64,000 bases of DNA from Bacteroidota bacterium (GCA_027488905.1 JAIYAT010000034.1:124001-188000); one strand, 5' to 3'. Positions 17,401 through 25,978 are shown, numbered from the stretch's first letter. The notes: generated by a model from the sequence alone, not told the origin. Translations and numbers: made by a program.

Positions 17401-17410
17401 GGTTTGAACC
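17401..17410. repeat. Intergenic GGTTYRAACC motif copy
   Basis: An exact copy (GGTTTGAACC) flanked by TTC and AAA, lying 24 bases upstream of the btuB-type promoter. Its presence outside coding sequence argues that the motif is maintained at DNA level. Confidence 0.7.
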
Positions 17411-17433
17411 AAACCCAATTTGCAAAAGTTTTT

Positions 17434-17464
17434 GTTGCAATAGAAAAATCTCTGACTATTTTTG
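17434..17464 (+). promoter_or_regulatory. Promoter of the cobalamin uptake operon
   Basis: TTG at 17434-17436 and TATTTTTG at 17457-17464 are separated by 20 bases, matching the Bacteroidota TTG/TAnnTTTG promoter. It lies directly upstream of the cobalamin riboswitch, so the leader is transcribed in full. Confidence 0.6.
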
Positions 17465-17473
17465 TCATGCTTT

Positions 17474-17650
17474 CGGTTACACAATTACGGTTGTGTATGA
17501 AAAGGGAATCGAGTGAAAATCTTGAACAGTACCCGCTGCTGTAAGCACCAGCTGACCTTGTCAGCAAATTTTATCCTCTCTTTGCCACTGTCCTGATTTA
17601 CAGGGATGGGAAGGCCGGTAAAATTGGTGTAAGTCAGAAGACCTGCCATA
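17474..17650 (+). ncRNA. Cobalamin (AdoCbl-type) riboswitch
   Basis: The leader contains the conserved blocks in order: an AAAGGGAAT-type strand, GTGAAAATC, ACCCGCTGCTGTAA (17531-17544), CCACTG (17585-17590), GGGATGGGAAGGCC (17603-17616), and the B12 box AAGTCAGAAGACCTGCC (17631-17647). Together these are diagnostic. The receptor ATG is at 17697. Just before it a short inverted repeat (GACTCT and AGAGTT) could hide the start region when B12 is bound. Cobalamin would thus shut down the uptake genes that follow. Confidence 0.93.
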
Positions 17651-17696
17651 GCAAATAACAATCAATTGACTCTCGGGAAAAAGAGTTGGCTGAACT

Positions 17697-19658
17697 ATGG
17701 TAAAAAAACAACTACAATACAAGGCTATAGGCCTATTATGTTTTACACTTTTGTGTATCCAACCACTGTGGGCAAATCCTTTGGTTCAAACCGACACCAG
17801 CAAAGTATTGCCTGCGGTAAAAATTGTTGGACTAAGGTACCCTAATTTTTTTGCGGGCAGTAAATTTCAATTGCTTGACAGCACAATTTTGCTTCATTTC
17901 CAACAACAAAGCTTGGCTCAAGTTTTAGGCAGTCAGAGCCAAGTATTTATAAAAAATTATGGCCCTGCAGCTTTGGCCACCGCTTCGTTTAGAGGCGGAA
18001 ACGCCAACCATACACCAGTTCTTTGGAATGGTTTTGCTTTGCAAAGTCCGCTAAATGGGCAAACAGATTTAGCTTTGTTACCAAGCTTTTTGTTGGAAGG
18101 CATTGCCTTGCAATATGGAAGTCCGGCGGTACTATTTGGCTCTGGTGCCATTGGAGGAAGCATTCATATACAAACCCAAAACAAATTGCTTGAAGGGAAC
18201 CACCTCAAATTGATGACAGGCATTGGCAGTTTTGGCTTGAATACCCTTGGCGCTAAAGTGCAATTGCAGCTTGGAAAATGGAAGAACAACTTGGGGTTTT
18301 ATCGTCAACAAGGGCAAAATGATTTTACCTTTCATAAGGCAAACTTGTTGCAACCTGGCAACTCACAAATTTCAGCAGAGGTTTCTAGGGCAAGTCATGC
18401 AAATTTTAAACAATATGCCTACTTGCATGAAATAAATGGTTTGATTGGAAAATATCATGAAGTTGGGCTAAGACTTTGGTGGCAAGAAGCGCAAAGAAAC
18501 TTACCTGAATTCTCGCTTAACCCTATGGCCAACGCCACTCAGCATGACAAGCAATTGCGGTTAATGGGTGAGTATAAATTTAAGAAGCAACAGTATGAAC
18601 TGCAAAGCAGAACAGGCTTCTTTAAAGATGATATTGTCTACAATGATTTATTAAACGGTTTGAGCCAAACCAAGGGCATACAATTAACGCAGTTTATAGA
18701 TCAGTTTTGGCATGGTAAAAAAATAGATGTTCTCTTAAGCGGCATGAGCCAAGGCTTGCAAGGCAATGGAAGTTTATTTCAGAATGGCAACTTCTATACC
18801 ATTGAAGCAACACAAGTAAGAAATGCCATTTTTGGTTCAATAAAACACAATGCTTTTACCTCCAAGTTGCAGCAGCAAATTAGTTTAAGAAGTGAATGGG
18901 TAGATGGGAAACGCGTTCCATTGATGCCCTCTTACGGTGTGCAATGGTTTATCCATAAAAGTTTAACTGTTTTAGCAAATGCCTCGAGAAGTTATAGACT
19001 TCCTACCTTTAATGATTTGTATTGGCCGCAGATGGGAAATCCTGGGTTGCAAGCAGAAGATGGAATAAGTTATGAACTGAGTATTCGAAACAAGTTTGAC
19101 CTACTTAAATCAATAAATTACAGTCATACCATAACAACTTATCACAAAGAAATCAGCAATTGGATTTTATGGGTACCCGTTTCTGGTAACTTAAGTAAGC
19201 CCATGAATGTACACCAAGTGATAAGCAAAGGCATAGAATGGCAATGGCAAATTGGGATGTTACTTGGTAAATCCAAATTGCATTTAGGCGGGTTGCTTGA
19301 TGTAACACAGGCCACACCGGTGAGCAGCAAGTTGGGTGCAGATTCATCACTTTACAAACAATTGATTTTTACACCAAGAATAAAACAACAAGTACAAGCA
19401 GGATTAAATTTTAAGAGGTTAACAATTTTATATACTTGGAATTATATAGGCAATAGATTTACCAGCTCAGACAACCAAAGCTGGTTAGCTCCCTATCAGT
19501 TACACAGTATTGCAGCTAGTTATGGTTTGAACCTAAAAAAACATGTTTTAAGTTTACAAGTAAGCATACAAAACCTTTTGAATGAAACCTATCAAATCAT
19601 GGTAAACAGACCCATGCCTTTAAGAAATTTTCAACTCACCTTACAATATCAATTATGA
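17697..19658 (+). CDS. TonB-dependent outer-membrane cobalamin receptor (BtuB-like)
   Basis: A 653-residue outer-membrane receptor with a signal peptide ending about PLWA. Residues about 60-170 form the plug domain (FRGGNANHTPVLWNGF, then LEGIALQYGSPAVLFGSGAI). The rest is a 22-strand beta-barrel. Placement behind a cobalamin riboswitch, and ahead of a DUF4465 protein and a propeller lipoprotein, supports cobalamin as the ligand. This fits the BtuB/BtuG arrangement known from Bacteroides. It has no N-terminal carboxypeptidase-like domain, unlike SusC. Its stop overlaps the next gene by four bases (ATGA), so translation is probably coupled. No ABC importer (BtuCDF) lies in the window. Confidence 0.87.
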   Translation: MVKKQLQYKAIGLLCFTLLCIQPLWANPLVQTDTSKVLPAVKIVGLRYPNFFAGSKFQLLDSTILLHFQQQSLAQVLGSQSQVFIKNYGPAALATASFRGGNANHTPVLWNGFALQSPLNGQTDLALLPSFLLEGIALQYGSPAVLFGSGAIGGSIHIQTQNKLLEGNHLKLMTGIGSFGLNTLGAKVQLQLGKWKNNLGFYRQQGQNDFTFHKANLLQPGNSQISAEVSRASHANFKQYAYLHEINGLIGKYHEVGLRLWWQEAQRNLPEFSLNPMANATQHDKQLRLMGEYKFKKQQYELQSRTGFFKDDIVYNDLLNGLSQTKGIQLTQFIDQFWHGKKIDVLLSGMSQGLQGNGSLFQNGNFYTIEATQVRNAIFGSIKHNAFTSKLQQQISLRSEWVDGKRVPLMPSYGVQWFIHKSLTVLANASRSYRLPTFNDLYWPQMGNPGLQAEDGISYELSIRNKFDLLKSINYSHTITTYHKEISNWILWVPVSGNLSKPMNVHQVISKGIEWQWQIGMLLGKSKLHLGGLLDVTQATPVSSKLGADSSLYKQLIFTPRIKQQVQAGLNFKRLTILYTWNYIGNRFTSSDNQSWLAPYQLHSIAASYGLNLKKHVLSLQVSIQNLLNETYQIMVNRPMPLRNFQLTLQYQL

Positions 19659-20599
19659 CAAAAACAATTACCACACTATTGAGCATTGCCTTGCTCATTT
19701 GTACCCAAGCTTTCGCACAAATCTCCGACTTTGAAGACATTACTTTACCTGCCAAAGGTTATTACAATGGCAACGATTGGAAGGGCGGTTTTAACAGTGG
19801 ACCCAATTTCTTTGTGAATGAATACGACACGGCCTTTGGCTTTGAAAGCTGGGGAGGCTTTGCTGTATCAAATATCAAAGATTCTACTACCAAAGGATTC
19901 ATGAATCAATATGCAAGTGTTGCTGGTGGTGGCTATCAATCTGAGCAGTATGCAGTGGCTTATGGAGATGCTAAGGTGCGCACGAATGCGAGCTCTCCGC
20001 TTACAGGTTTCTTTATAAGCAATACTACCTATGCCTATTATGATATGAAAGACGGAAGTCAGTTCTCTAAGAAATTTGGTGGAGCCAGCGGCAACGACCC
20101 AGATTTTCTTAAGGTGATTATTAGCGGCTGGAAAAACGGCGGAAACCCTGCGGATACTGCCATTGAGTTTTACCTTGCAGATTATAGAAACAGCGATAAT
20201 TCTAAGGATTATATTATTAAATCGTGGACCTATGTTGACTTAAGTGCACTTGGTATGGTGGACAGTTTAGGTTTTAACTTTGCCTCTTCAGACACTGGAG
20301 ATTTTGGCATTAACACGCCTATTTACTTTTGTATGGACAGGTTGGAACAGGTTTCGGTTGGATTAAACGATAACAAGCAAGCCTTAGCTGTAACGGTTTA
20401 TCCAAATCCTGCTGCCGAAAACTTAAAAGTTGATGTTGCAGCCAATGAAGTTAGCCTTAAAATTTACAACTTACAAGGAAGCCTTGTAGCTACTTCTATT
20501 GGCAAAGAAATCAATGTAGGAGAGCTAACTTCGGGTGTATATTTGCTTTTGGTTCAAACCGAAAAAGGAAACTATAGCCAAAAAATAATTAAACAATAA
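19655..20599 (+). CDS. DUF4465 protein with T9SS type-A sorting domain, BtuH-like
   Basis: A 314-residue secreted protein with a type I signal peptide (…LLICTQAFAQ). DFEDITLPAKGYYNGNDWKG, later AVSNIKDSTTKGF and AVAYG, mark DUF4465. Proteins of this kind lie in B12 operons of Bacteroidota, and surface B12-binding proteins called BtuH are known there. My link of this one to BtuH is inference from domain and context. The last 75 residues (VTVYPNPAAENLKVDV, LKIYNLQGSLV, ending in KIIKQ) form a type-A T9SS domain. The protein would reach the surface by type IX secretion instead of as a lipoprotein. It overlaps both neighbours (ATGA and TAATG). Confidence 0.8.
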   Translation: MTKTITTLLSIALLICTQAFAQISDFEDITLPAKGYYNGNDWKGGFNSGPNFFVNEYDTAFGFESWGGFAVSNIKDSTTKGFMNQYASVAGGGYQSEQYAVAYGDAKVRTNASSPLTGFFISNTTYAYYDMKDGSQFSKKFGGASGNDPDFLKVIISGWKNGGNPADTAIEFYLADYRNSDNSKDYIIKSWTYVDLSALGMVDSLGFNFASSDTGDFGINTPIYFCMDRLEQVSVGLNDNKQALAVTVYPNPAAENLKVDVAANEVSLKIYNLQGSLVATSIGKEINVGELTSGVYLLLVQTEKGNYSQKIIKQ

Positions 20600-21669
20600 T
20601 GGTGCTAACAACTGCACAAAAAAATAAATTAACATACTTAAGTCTGCTACTTTTAGTAGGCTTAAGTTTGGTATTTAGTGCTTGTGATAAAACACCAAGT
20701 GTAACACCCAAAGCAGTTCCGGGCGATAGTTTAAGCCAAGGCATGCTTATAGGTAGCGAAGGAAATTTTCAATGGGGAAATGCAGCATTAAGCTTTAAGG
20801 ATAACAAAACAGGAACACTTTATGAAGATGTTTACAGAACAGTAAACCAAAAACCTTTAGGTGATGTATTGCAATCCATGTGCATTTGGGGAGACAAGAT
20901 TTACTTGGTGCTTAACAATTCTGGGAAAATTGAAATCATTAACAAGCATAGTTTTAAATCGGAAGGCAGCATTGTGGGACTGCGTTCTCCAAGGTTTATG
21001 TTACCCATCAATGCACAAACGGCTTATGTGAGTGATTTGTATGATAACCATATTGCAATTGTAAACTTAAATACCCTTCAAGTGAGCGGCAAAATTGCTT
21101 GCCGCGGCTGGACAGAGGAGATGTTAAAGTATGGAGAAAAAGTTTTTGTTTGCAATAAATATCAAAGCCACTTGTATGTTATAGACACCAAAACCAATAT
21201 GCTTTCTGACAGCATTCTTATTGGGTATGGCGCCATTAGTTTGGTCTTAGACAAAAACAATAAGCTTTGGGTATTGACCACAGGAAATGAAACTGGCAAC
21301 AACAAAGTTGAGCCTCAATTGCACTGTTTATCTCTTACACAAAATAGCATTGAAAAAACCATTGGATTAGGCATGGGGAACCTGCCCATTAAACTTTTGA
21401 TGAATGAAACAAAAGACATGTTGTTTTGGTTGGTCAAAGATGTTTGGAGCATGCCTATTAATGGCAGCACAAAGCCAATTGCTGCCTTTATTCCATCTAG
21501 TGGAAGAACATTTTATGGATTGGGATATGATAGTTATCAAAAACAAATTTTGATAACAGATGCTAAAGACTATGTTCAAAAAAGTGAGATATTGATTTAT
21601 GATGAAAATGGCAAGTACATCAAAAGTTTTAGAGCAGGTATTAATACATCTTCATTCTTGATAAAATGA
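20599..21669 (+). CDS. Surface beta-propeller lipoprotein, BtuG-like (DUF5074/YncE type)
   Basis: A 356-residue lipoprotein whose hydrophobic N-terminus ends in the lipobox FSAC (cysteine 29). The remainder repeats blades such as IYLVLNNSGKIEIINKHSFK and AYVSDLYDNHIAIVNLNTL, typical of YncE/DUF5074 seven-bladed propellers. In Bacteroides, BtuG is a propeller lipoprotein that captures B12 with very high affinity and hands it to BtuB. The operon position here supports the same role, but B12 binding is inferred. Start ATG 20599 overlaps the previous stop by one base, and its own stop overlaps the next small gene (ATGA). Confidence 0.82.
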   Translation: MVLTTAQKNKLTYLSLLLLVGLSLVFSACDKTPSVTPKAVPGDSLSQGMLIGSEGNFQWGNAALSFKDNKTGTLYEDVYRTVNQKPLGDVLQSMCIWGDKIYLVLNNSGKIEIINKHSFKSEGSIVGLRSPRFMLPINAQTAYVSDLYDNHIAIVNLNTLQVSGKIACRGWTEEMLKYGEKVFVCNKYQSHLYVIDTKTNMLSDSILIGYGAISLVLDKNNKLWVLTTGNETGNNKVEPQLHCLSLTQNSIEKTIGLGMGNLPIKLLMNETKDMLFWLVKDVWSMPINGSTKPIAAFIPSSGRTFYGLGYDSYQKQILITDAKDYVQKSEILIYDENGKYIKSFRAGINTSSFLIK

Positions 21670-21845
21670 GCAGGGTTGAACCTACAGATACAAATAAACC
21701 AATAAAGAAAAATGAGTTGGTGCAAGGGGTGCACTACTATTTTGAAAATGGCTTTATGGTATTTACAGCTGCCTATCACTTAGCGCGTGGATACTGTTGC
21801 ACCAATGGTTGCAGGCATTGCCCCTATAAAAGTAAAAAGGCTTAA
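21666..21845 (+). CDS. DUF5522 small cysteine-rich protein
   Basis: A 59-residue protein translated from an ATG that overlaps the propeller gene stop (ATGA). The second half contains HLARGYCCTNGCRHCPY, which is the DUF5522 signature: four cysteines and a histidine arranged as if to bind a metal. The family is widespread in Bacteroidota and its function is unknown. Being translationally coupled to the cobalamin uptake genes ties this copy to the B12 riboswitch, though it may be chance. Its last four bases overlap the 3' end of the convergent Omp85-type gene. The YRAACC-type variant GGGTTGAACC (21673-21682) lies at its start. Confidence 0.8.
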   Translation: MSRVEPTDTNKPIKKNELVQGVHYYFENGFMVFTAAYHLARGYCCTNGCRHCPYKSKKA

Positions 21846-22987
21846 AAAGCTTCTAACATGGTGAAGTAAAAACCTCTAATCTTTCCTTCACCAAAGCCTA
21901 GGTCAAGGCGAGCACTCATTTTCTCCTTACGAATAATAAGTCCCCTTATTCCTATCCCATAATTAGGTTTTACATTTTGGTTAAGATTTTTTATTTCACT
22001 TCCAACATTACCAGCACCAACAAATGCGGCCCCATTTAATGGGCCCCAAATTTTAAACCTAAATTCACTTTGAAGGGTAATCATATGGTTATCTCTATAT
22101 CTGCCTTGATAATACCCGCGCATGTAGTTTTCGCTGCCAATTGTTCCCATTTGTCTGTAAGGCACCTCTCCAGCGTTAAAAGCGGCTACCCCTTGAAGTG
22201 CAAAAACATTCTCCCTACCTACTGGAAAGTACTTGCGTAAATCAATTGAAATGGCATCAAACCTGAAATCTGAAAAACGATTATGATAAAAAAAGAAGTT
22301 GCTTAATTCTAAATAAGCTCCCTGATTTGGAGAATACACATTATTTCTATTGTCGAATGCTAATGCTAAACCAGCACCAAAAACATCATAACCATTAATG
22401 CCATAAACCTTACTTTCTGGTGCTTCGCTTTGCTCAGAAAATTTAATGTTATATAATTTTTCATAAATTATTTGGGGCCCTAAAAAAAGGTTTCTAATAA
22501 TTTGCCTTGTTAATCTTACATTAATTTTGTGTTGGTTAAAATCATAATTCTCAGACGAATCAGAAGTAAGGCTTCCAATTCCCCAATACCTCTCATTAAA
22601 ATCATTAAAAACATATTGAGCTTTTAGGTTGTACTTATTGTTTTTAAAATACACATCAGCAAATGGTCGCAGATTAAATTGCCTTTTAGATGTATAACTC
22701 GTATTAAGTTTAACTAATGAAGGGCGAGTTGAACTGTCTTCATAAATCTTAAAAACATAGCCAGCACTTACCCCTAATTTAATGCCTGTCTCAGGAGAAA
22801 CACCCCACATAGGAATAACAAAGAAGTATTTGCTTTTTGGTTTTACAGAATCACCTTCTACAATTTTATAAACCTTATCCACCAGCCTCTCCAACTTACT
22901 TTTCTGCTGTGCGTATAGGTTCAAACCAAAAAAAGTTACGAAAAAACCAAGTAACAGAATGTATTTATTAACTCTCAAATTCAGCAT
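21842..22987 (-). CDS. Omp85/BamA-like outer-membrane barrel protein without POTRA domains
   Basis: A 381-residue protein with a signal peptide ending about LNLYAQQ. From about residue 50 it is a 16-strand-type barrel of the bacterial surface antigen family (PF01103): YFFVIPMWGVSPETGIKLGV, then FDNRNNVYSPNQGAYLEL, and near the end YGIGIRGLIIRKEKMSARLD. It finishes with an aromatic residue (MLEAF), the usual barrel end signal. POTRA repeats are absent, so it resembles the short patatin/TamA-like barrels seen in Bacteroidota and not BamA itself. It follows asnS with a one-base overlap (TAATG) and is probably co-transcribed with it. Substrate is unknown. Confidence 0.8.
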   Translation of the reverse strand: MLNLRVNKYILLLGFFVTFFGLNLYAQQKSKLERLVDKVYKIVEGDSVKPKSKYFFVIPMWGVSPETGIKLGVSAGYVFKIYEDSSTRPSLVKLNTSYTSKRQFNLRPFADVYFKNNKYNLKAQYVFNDFNERYWGIGSLTSDSSENYDFNQHKINVRLTRQIIRNLFLGPQIIYEKLYNIKFSEQSEAPESKVYGINGYDVFGAGLALAFDNRNNVYSPNQGAYLELSNFFFYHNRFSDFRFDAISIDLRKYFPVGRENVFALQGVAAFNAGEVPYRQMGTIGSENYMRGYYQGRYRDNHMITLQSEFRFKIWGPLNGAAFVGAGNVGSEIKNLNQNVKPNYGIGIRGLIIRKEKMSARLDLGFGEGKIRGFYFTMLEAF

Positions 22988-24510
22988 TAAGGAAGCAACC
23001 TTCCATACATTCTAGGGAACGGAATACTCTCTCTTACATGTGGTAATTTGCACAACCAGGTAACCAATCGCTCCAAGCCAAGGCCAAAGCCAGCATGTGG
23101 CACAGTGCCATATCTGCGCAAATCCAAATACCATTCAAATGCCTCCATAGGCAATTGGTGTTCATTAATTTTATCGGTTAGCAATTGCACATCGGTCTCA
23201 CGTTCGCCACCCCCAACAATTTCTCCGTATCCTTCAGGAGCCAATACATCTACCCCTCTTGCAAATTTATCATTATCTGGATCGCGTTTTAAATAGAAGG
23301 CTTTCACTTCATGCGGCCAGTTATAAACCATAATTGGCACATCAAACAAACGAGTAATTACGGTTTCATCACTGCCACCCAAATCACTGCCATACTTAAA
23401 GTTTCTAGCACTATTTAACCACTGAGGAATGTTTCTGGCTTGCTCTTCTAAATCTCCTAACTCATGTTTTAATTTATCAACTTGAGCTTGGTTAAAGCCA
23501 ATTTCGCCTTTCTTCATGCCAGGCGTTTTAATCTTTTCTTCGCGCTCGGCAATTTCAGTTTCTACCGCAGTTATTCTGGTTTGAACCAAAGCCAAATCAG
23601 ACTCTAAGGTAAGAATAGAATTTTTTCCATTTACATCTTGTTCCCCTTTGATGATGCGAACAGCTTCATCATAGGTAAGGCGAGGGAAAGGTTTAACAAT
23701 ATTTTTTAACACCTCAGTATCCCTATCAATTATAGCTAACTCCTTTTCACAATTTGTAAGCACTTTGCCCACCACAAATCGTAAGAAGTTTTCGATGAGG
23801 TCCATGTTATCAAAAATATCATAGAACATCATTTCGGGTTCTATCATCCAAAACTCGCTTAAGTGGCGGCGGGTTTTGGATTTTTCGGCTCTAAAGGTGG
23901 GGCCGAAAGTATAAATTTTTCCCATGGCAAAGGCCATTGCTTCACCGTAGAGTTGTCCACTCTGACTTAAATAAGCAGGGTCTCCATAAAAATCTGTTTC
24001 AAAAAGATTGCTGGTTCCTTCGCAGGCATTTCCAGTAAACAAAGGAGCGTCCATTTGTACAAAACCTTCTTGTTGAAAAAACTCATGAATGGAGAAGATA
24101 ATTTGGTTACGGATTTTCATGATGGCCCATTGACGTTGCGAGCGCAACCACAAGTGGCGTTTGTCCATTAAGAAATCTACCCCATGCTCTTTTTTAGCAA
24201 TTGGGTAATCTAATGCCTCCCCAATGGTTGTGAGCTCAGTAACTTGAATTTCGAAGCCTCCCATTTGGCGTTCGTCTTTTACCACTTTACCTGTGAGGGT
24301 AAGAGACGACTCCAAGCTAATACTTCTAGCAGCTTCAAAATTAGATTCATTAACTGTATCTGCGCTCACCACACATTGGCACCAGCCAGTACCATCTCTT
24401 AGCACAATGAAAACAAGTCCTTTGCTTTCTCTTTTATTGCTAGCCCAGCCAGATAAAGTAACCAACTGGCCTTCATGGCTTTCTAAATCTTTGATTAAAT
24501 ATTTTTGCAC
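22987..24510 (-). CDS. asnS: Asparaginyl-tRNA synthetase
   Basis: A 507-residue class II synthetase that charges tRNA-Asn. The N-terminal OB-fold (about 1-110, LSGWASNKRESKGLVFIVLR) binds the anticodon. Class II motif 2 is FGPTFRAEKSKTRRHLSEFW with IEPEMMF, characteristic of AsnRS, and motif 3 is GFGLGLERLV. Between motifs 2 and 3 (about 290-365) lies a charged, coiled-coil-like insert, which makes it longer than the usual 430-470. A direct asnS route implies this organism need not make Asn-tRNA only by amidation. Start ATG is at 24510. A motif copy at 23578-23587 falls within the coiled insert. Confidence 0.95.
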   Translation of the reverse strand: MQKYLIKDLESHEGQLVTLSGWASNKRESKGLVFIVLRDGTGWCQCVVSADTVNESNFEAARSISLESSLTLTGKVVKDERQMGGFEIQVTELTTIGEALDYPIAKKEHGVDFLMDKRHLWLRSQRQWAIMKIRNQIIFSIHEFFQQEGFVQMDAPLFTGNACEGTSNLFETDFYGDPAYLSQSGQLYGEAMAFAMGKIYTFGPTFRAEKSKTRRHLSEFWMIEPEMMFYDIFDNMDLIENFLRFVVGKVLTNCEKELAIIDRDTEVLKNIVKPFPRLTYDEAVRIIKGEQDVNGKNSILTLESDLALVQTRITAVETEIAEREEKIKTPGMKKGEIGFNQAQVDKLKHELGDLEEQARNIPQWLNSARNFKYGSDLGGSDETVITRLFDVPIMVYNWPHEVKAFYLKRDPDNDKFARGVDVLAPEGYGEIVGGGERETDVQLLTDKINEHQLPMEAFEWYLDLRRYGTVPHAGFGLGLERLVTWLCKLPHVRESIPFPRMYGRLLP

Positions 24511-24646
24511 AACAAAATACTCCTATTGTAATTTAATTTGAGGTGCAAAAATAACTAAATGAAGCCGCAACACAAAGACAAAAAAGCATGCTAAATAATG
24601 ACTTCCTTAACTAATTGAGTTGTTTGAAAAATTATAATAGTGAAAA

Positions 24647-24693
24647 ATTATTCCCGAAAAATGAAAGTTGAACTTTCATATTTCGGGAATAAT
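24647..24693. repeat. Long palindrome, upstream copy
   Basis: Arms of 23 bases (24647-24669 and 24671-24693) around a single central G, with one mismatch. The centre is GAAAGTTGAACTTTC, framed by CCCGAAA and TTTCGGG. It nearly repeats the palindrome at 25897-25945. It lies immediately before the -7 box and start of the ATPase gene, so it could serve as an operator, a terminal repeat, or both. Confidence 0.85.
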
Positions 24694-24695
24694 AA

Positions 24696-24703
24696 TAACT
24701 TTG
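24696..24703 (+). promoter_or_regulatory. -7 box TAACTTTG of the AAA_14 ATPase gene
   Basis: TAACTTTG fits TAnnTTTG and ends four bases before the ATG at 24708, implying a leaderless or nearly leaderless mRNA. The upstream palindrome occupies where the -33 element would lie. Confidence 0.5.
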
Positions 24704-24707
24704 TAGT

Positions 24708-25889
24708 ATGATAACTAGAGCTTTGCAAAAAAAGATAGAACAACTTTTAAAAGAGTTTCCTGCTGTAGGAATCATAGGTCCAAGGCAATGTGGTAAAACA
24801 ACTGTTGCCCAACTTATACAAAAGAAGACTGCTTTAAAAACAGGAGTTTATTTTGATTTGGAGAGCCCACAAGACCTCAGAAAATTTGAGAATCCAGAAT
24901 TATTTTTAACTGCCCATCAAGACAACCAAGTTATTATAGATGAGGTTCAAAGAATGCCAACACTTTTTGCGTTGCTGCGTTCTTTAATTGATAAAAAGCG
25001 TAAGTCAGGCAGATTTATCTTATTGGGTTCTGCAAGTCCGGAGTTTATTCATGGGAGTTCAGAAACATTAGCAGGAAGAATATTTTATGTAGAGGCCACC
25101 CCATTTTTGCTAACAGAACTGCCTAATAAACCTAAAATATTAGAAAAACATTGGTTTAGGGGAGGGTTTCCGAATGCTTGGCAAGCCAAAACCGATGATG
25201 CCTTTACAAGATGGATGAATGGATTTGCAAGAACTTTTATTGAGCGCGACTTAAATCAACTTTTCGGTATTAGTTTTTCGCCTCAACTCATGTTTAAGTT
25301 ATGGCGCATGTTGGCACATCACCATGGAGGCATTTGGAACGCACAATCTTTTTCAAAAGGATTGGATGTTAGCTCGATTACTGTAAATCGTTACCTCGAT
25401 TATTTGCAAGGCGCATTTATGGTGAGGAAATTAATGCCTTACCATAAAAACACTTCCAAAAGATTGGTTAAAAGCCCAAAGGTTTACATAAGAGACAGCG
25501 GATTGCTACACTACCTGCTCGATATTCATCATATGAAAAACTTGCTTTATCATCCCATGTTAGGCTATTCTTGGGAAGGTTATGTCATTGAACAAATTAT
25601 TTCACAACTACCCGATTCGGTTCAACCCTACTATTATAGAACACATGATGGTGCAGAGGTTGACCTAATCTTGGTAAAAGGAATTAAACCAATTGCCAGC
25701 ATAGAAATAAAATATTCAGAGCAACCTTCGCTTAGCAGAGGTTTTACTGAAAGCATTAAAGAATTAGAAACCAAATATAATTATTTCATTATCCAAAGTT
25801 CTGATGCAGAATGGTCCATAAATAAAAATATTTCTGCCATTGGATTAAGAGAATTTCTAGAGGTAAAACTTCCTAAAATTTGTAAATAA
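24708..25889 (+). CDS. AAA_14/DUF4143 family ATPase
   Basis: A 393-residue cytoplasmic protein. Walker A is GPRQCGKTT (24-32) and Walker B is QVIIDEVQRMP, typical of AAA_14. A winged-helix-like middle (HGGIWNAQSFSKGLDVSSIT) and a C-terminal DUF4143 domain follow. DUF4143 contains a PD-(D/E)XK-like core: HDGAEVDLILVKG, then SIEIKYS. Members are widespread, patchy and often transferred horizontally; their cellular role is not established. The gene stands alone, leaderless, and is framed by two almost identical long palindromes at 24647-24693 and 25897-25945. That suggests a discrete 1.3-kb unit. It contains the motif variant GGTTCAACCC at 25619. Confidence 0.85.
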   Translation: MITRALQKKIEQLLKEFPAVGIIGPRQCGKTTVAQLIQKKTALKTGVYFDLESPQDLRKFENPELFLTAHQDNQVIIDEVQRMPTLFALLRSLIDKKRKSGRFILLGSASPEFIHGSSETLAGRIFYVEATPFLLTELPNKPKILEKHWFRGGFPNAWQAKTDDAFTRWMNGFARTFIERDLNQLFGISFSPQLMFKLWRMLAHHHGGIWNAQSFSKGLDVSSITVNRYLDYLQGAFMVRKLMPYHKNTSKRLVKSPKVYIRDSGLLHYLLDIHHMKNLLYHPMLGYSWEGYVIEQIISQLPDSVQPYYYRTHDGAEVDLILVKGIKPIASIEIKYSEQPSLSRGFTESIKELETKYNYFIIQSSDAEWSINKNISAIGLREFLEVKLPKICK

Positions 25890-25896
25890 TTTTAAA

Positions 25897-25945
25897 AATT
25901 AACCCCGAAATATGAAAGTTGAACTTTCATATTTCGGGGTTAATT
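25897..25945. repeat. Long perfect palindrome, downstream copy
   Basis: Arms of 24 bases (25897-25920 and 25922-25945), perfectly complementary around one central G. The inner sequence matches the upstream palindrome from AACTTTCATATTTCGGG outward. It begins seven bases after the ATPase stop. It lacks the one-sided T-run of an ordinary terminator, although a bidirectional terminator is possible because metH ends nearby on the other strand. Confidence 0.88.
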
Positions 25946-25978
25946 ACAAGTATAAATTTGGATCAAGCCAACAACAAA

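Noticed and set aside
24296-24541. Plus-strand frame ending near the asnS start
   Set aside because: Opposite the well-conserved OB-fold of asnS and without any family resemblance.
25897-25945. Downstream palindrome as only a terminator
   Set aside because: It is far longer and more perfect than the other terminators here, lacks a one-sided T-run and is nearly duplicated upstream of the gene.
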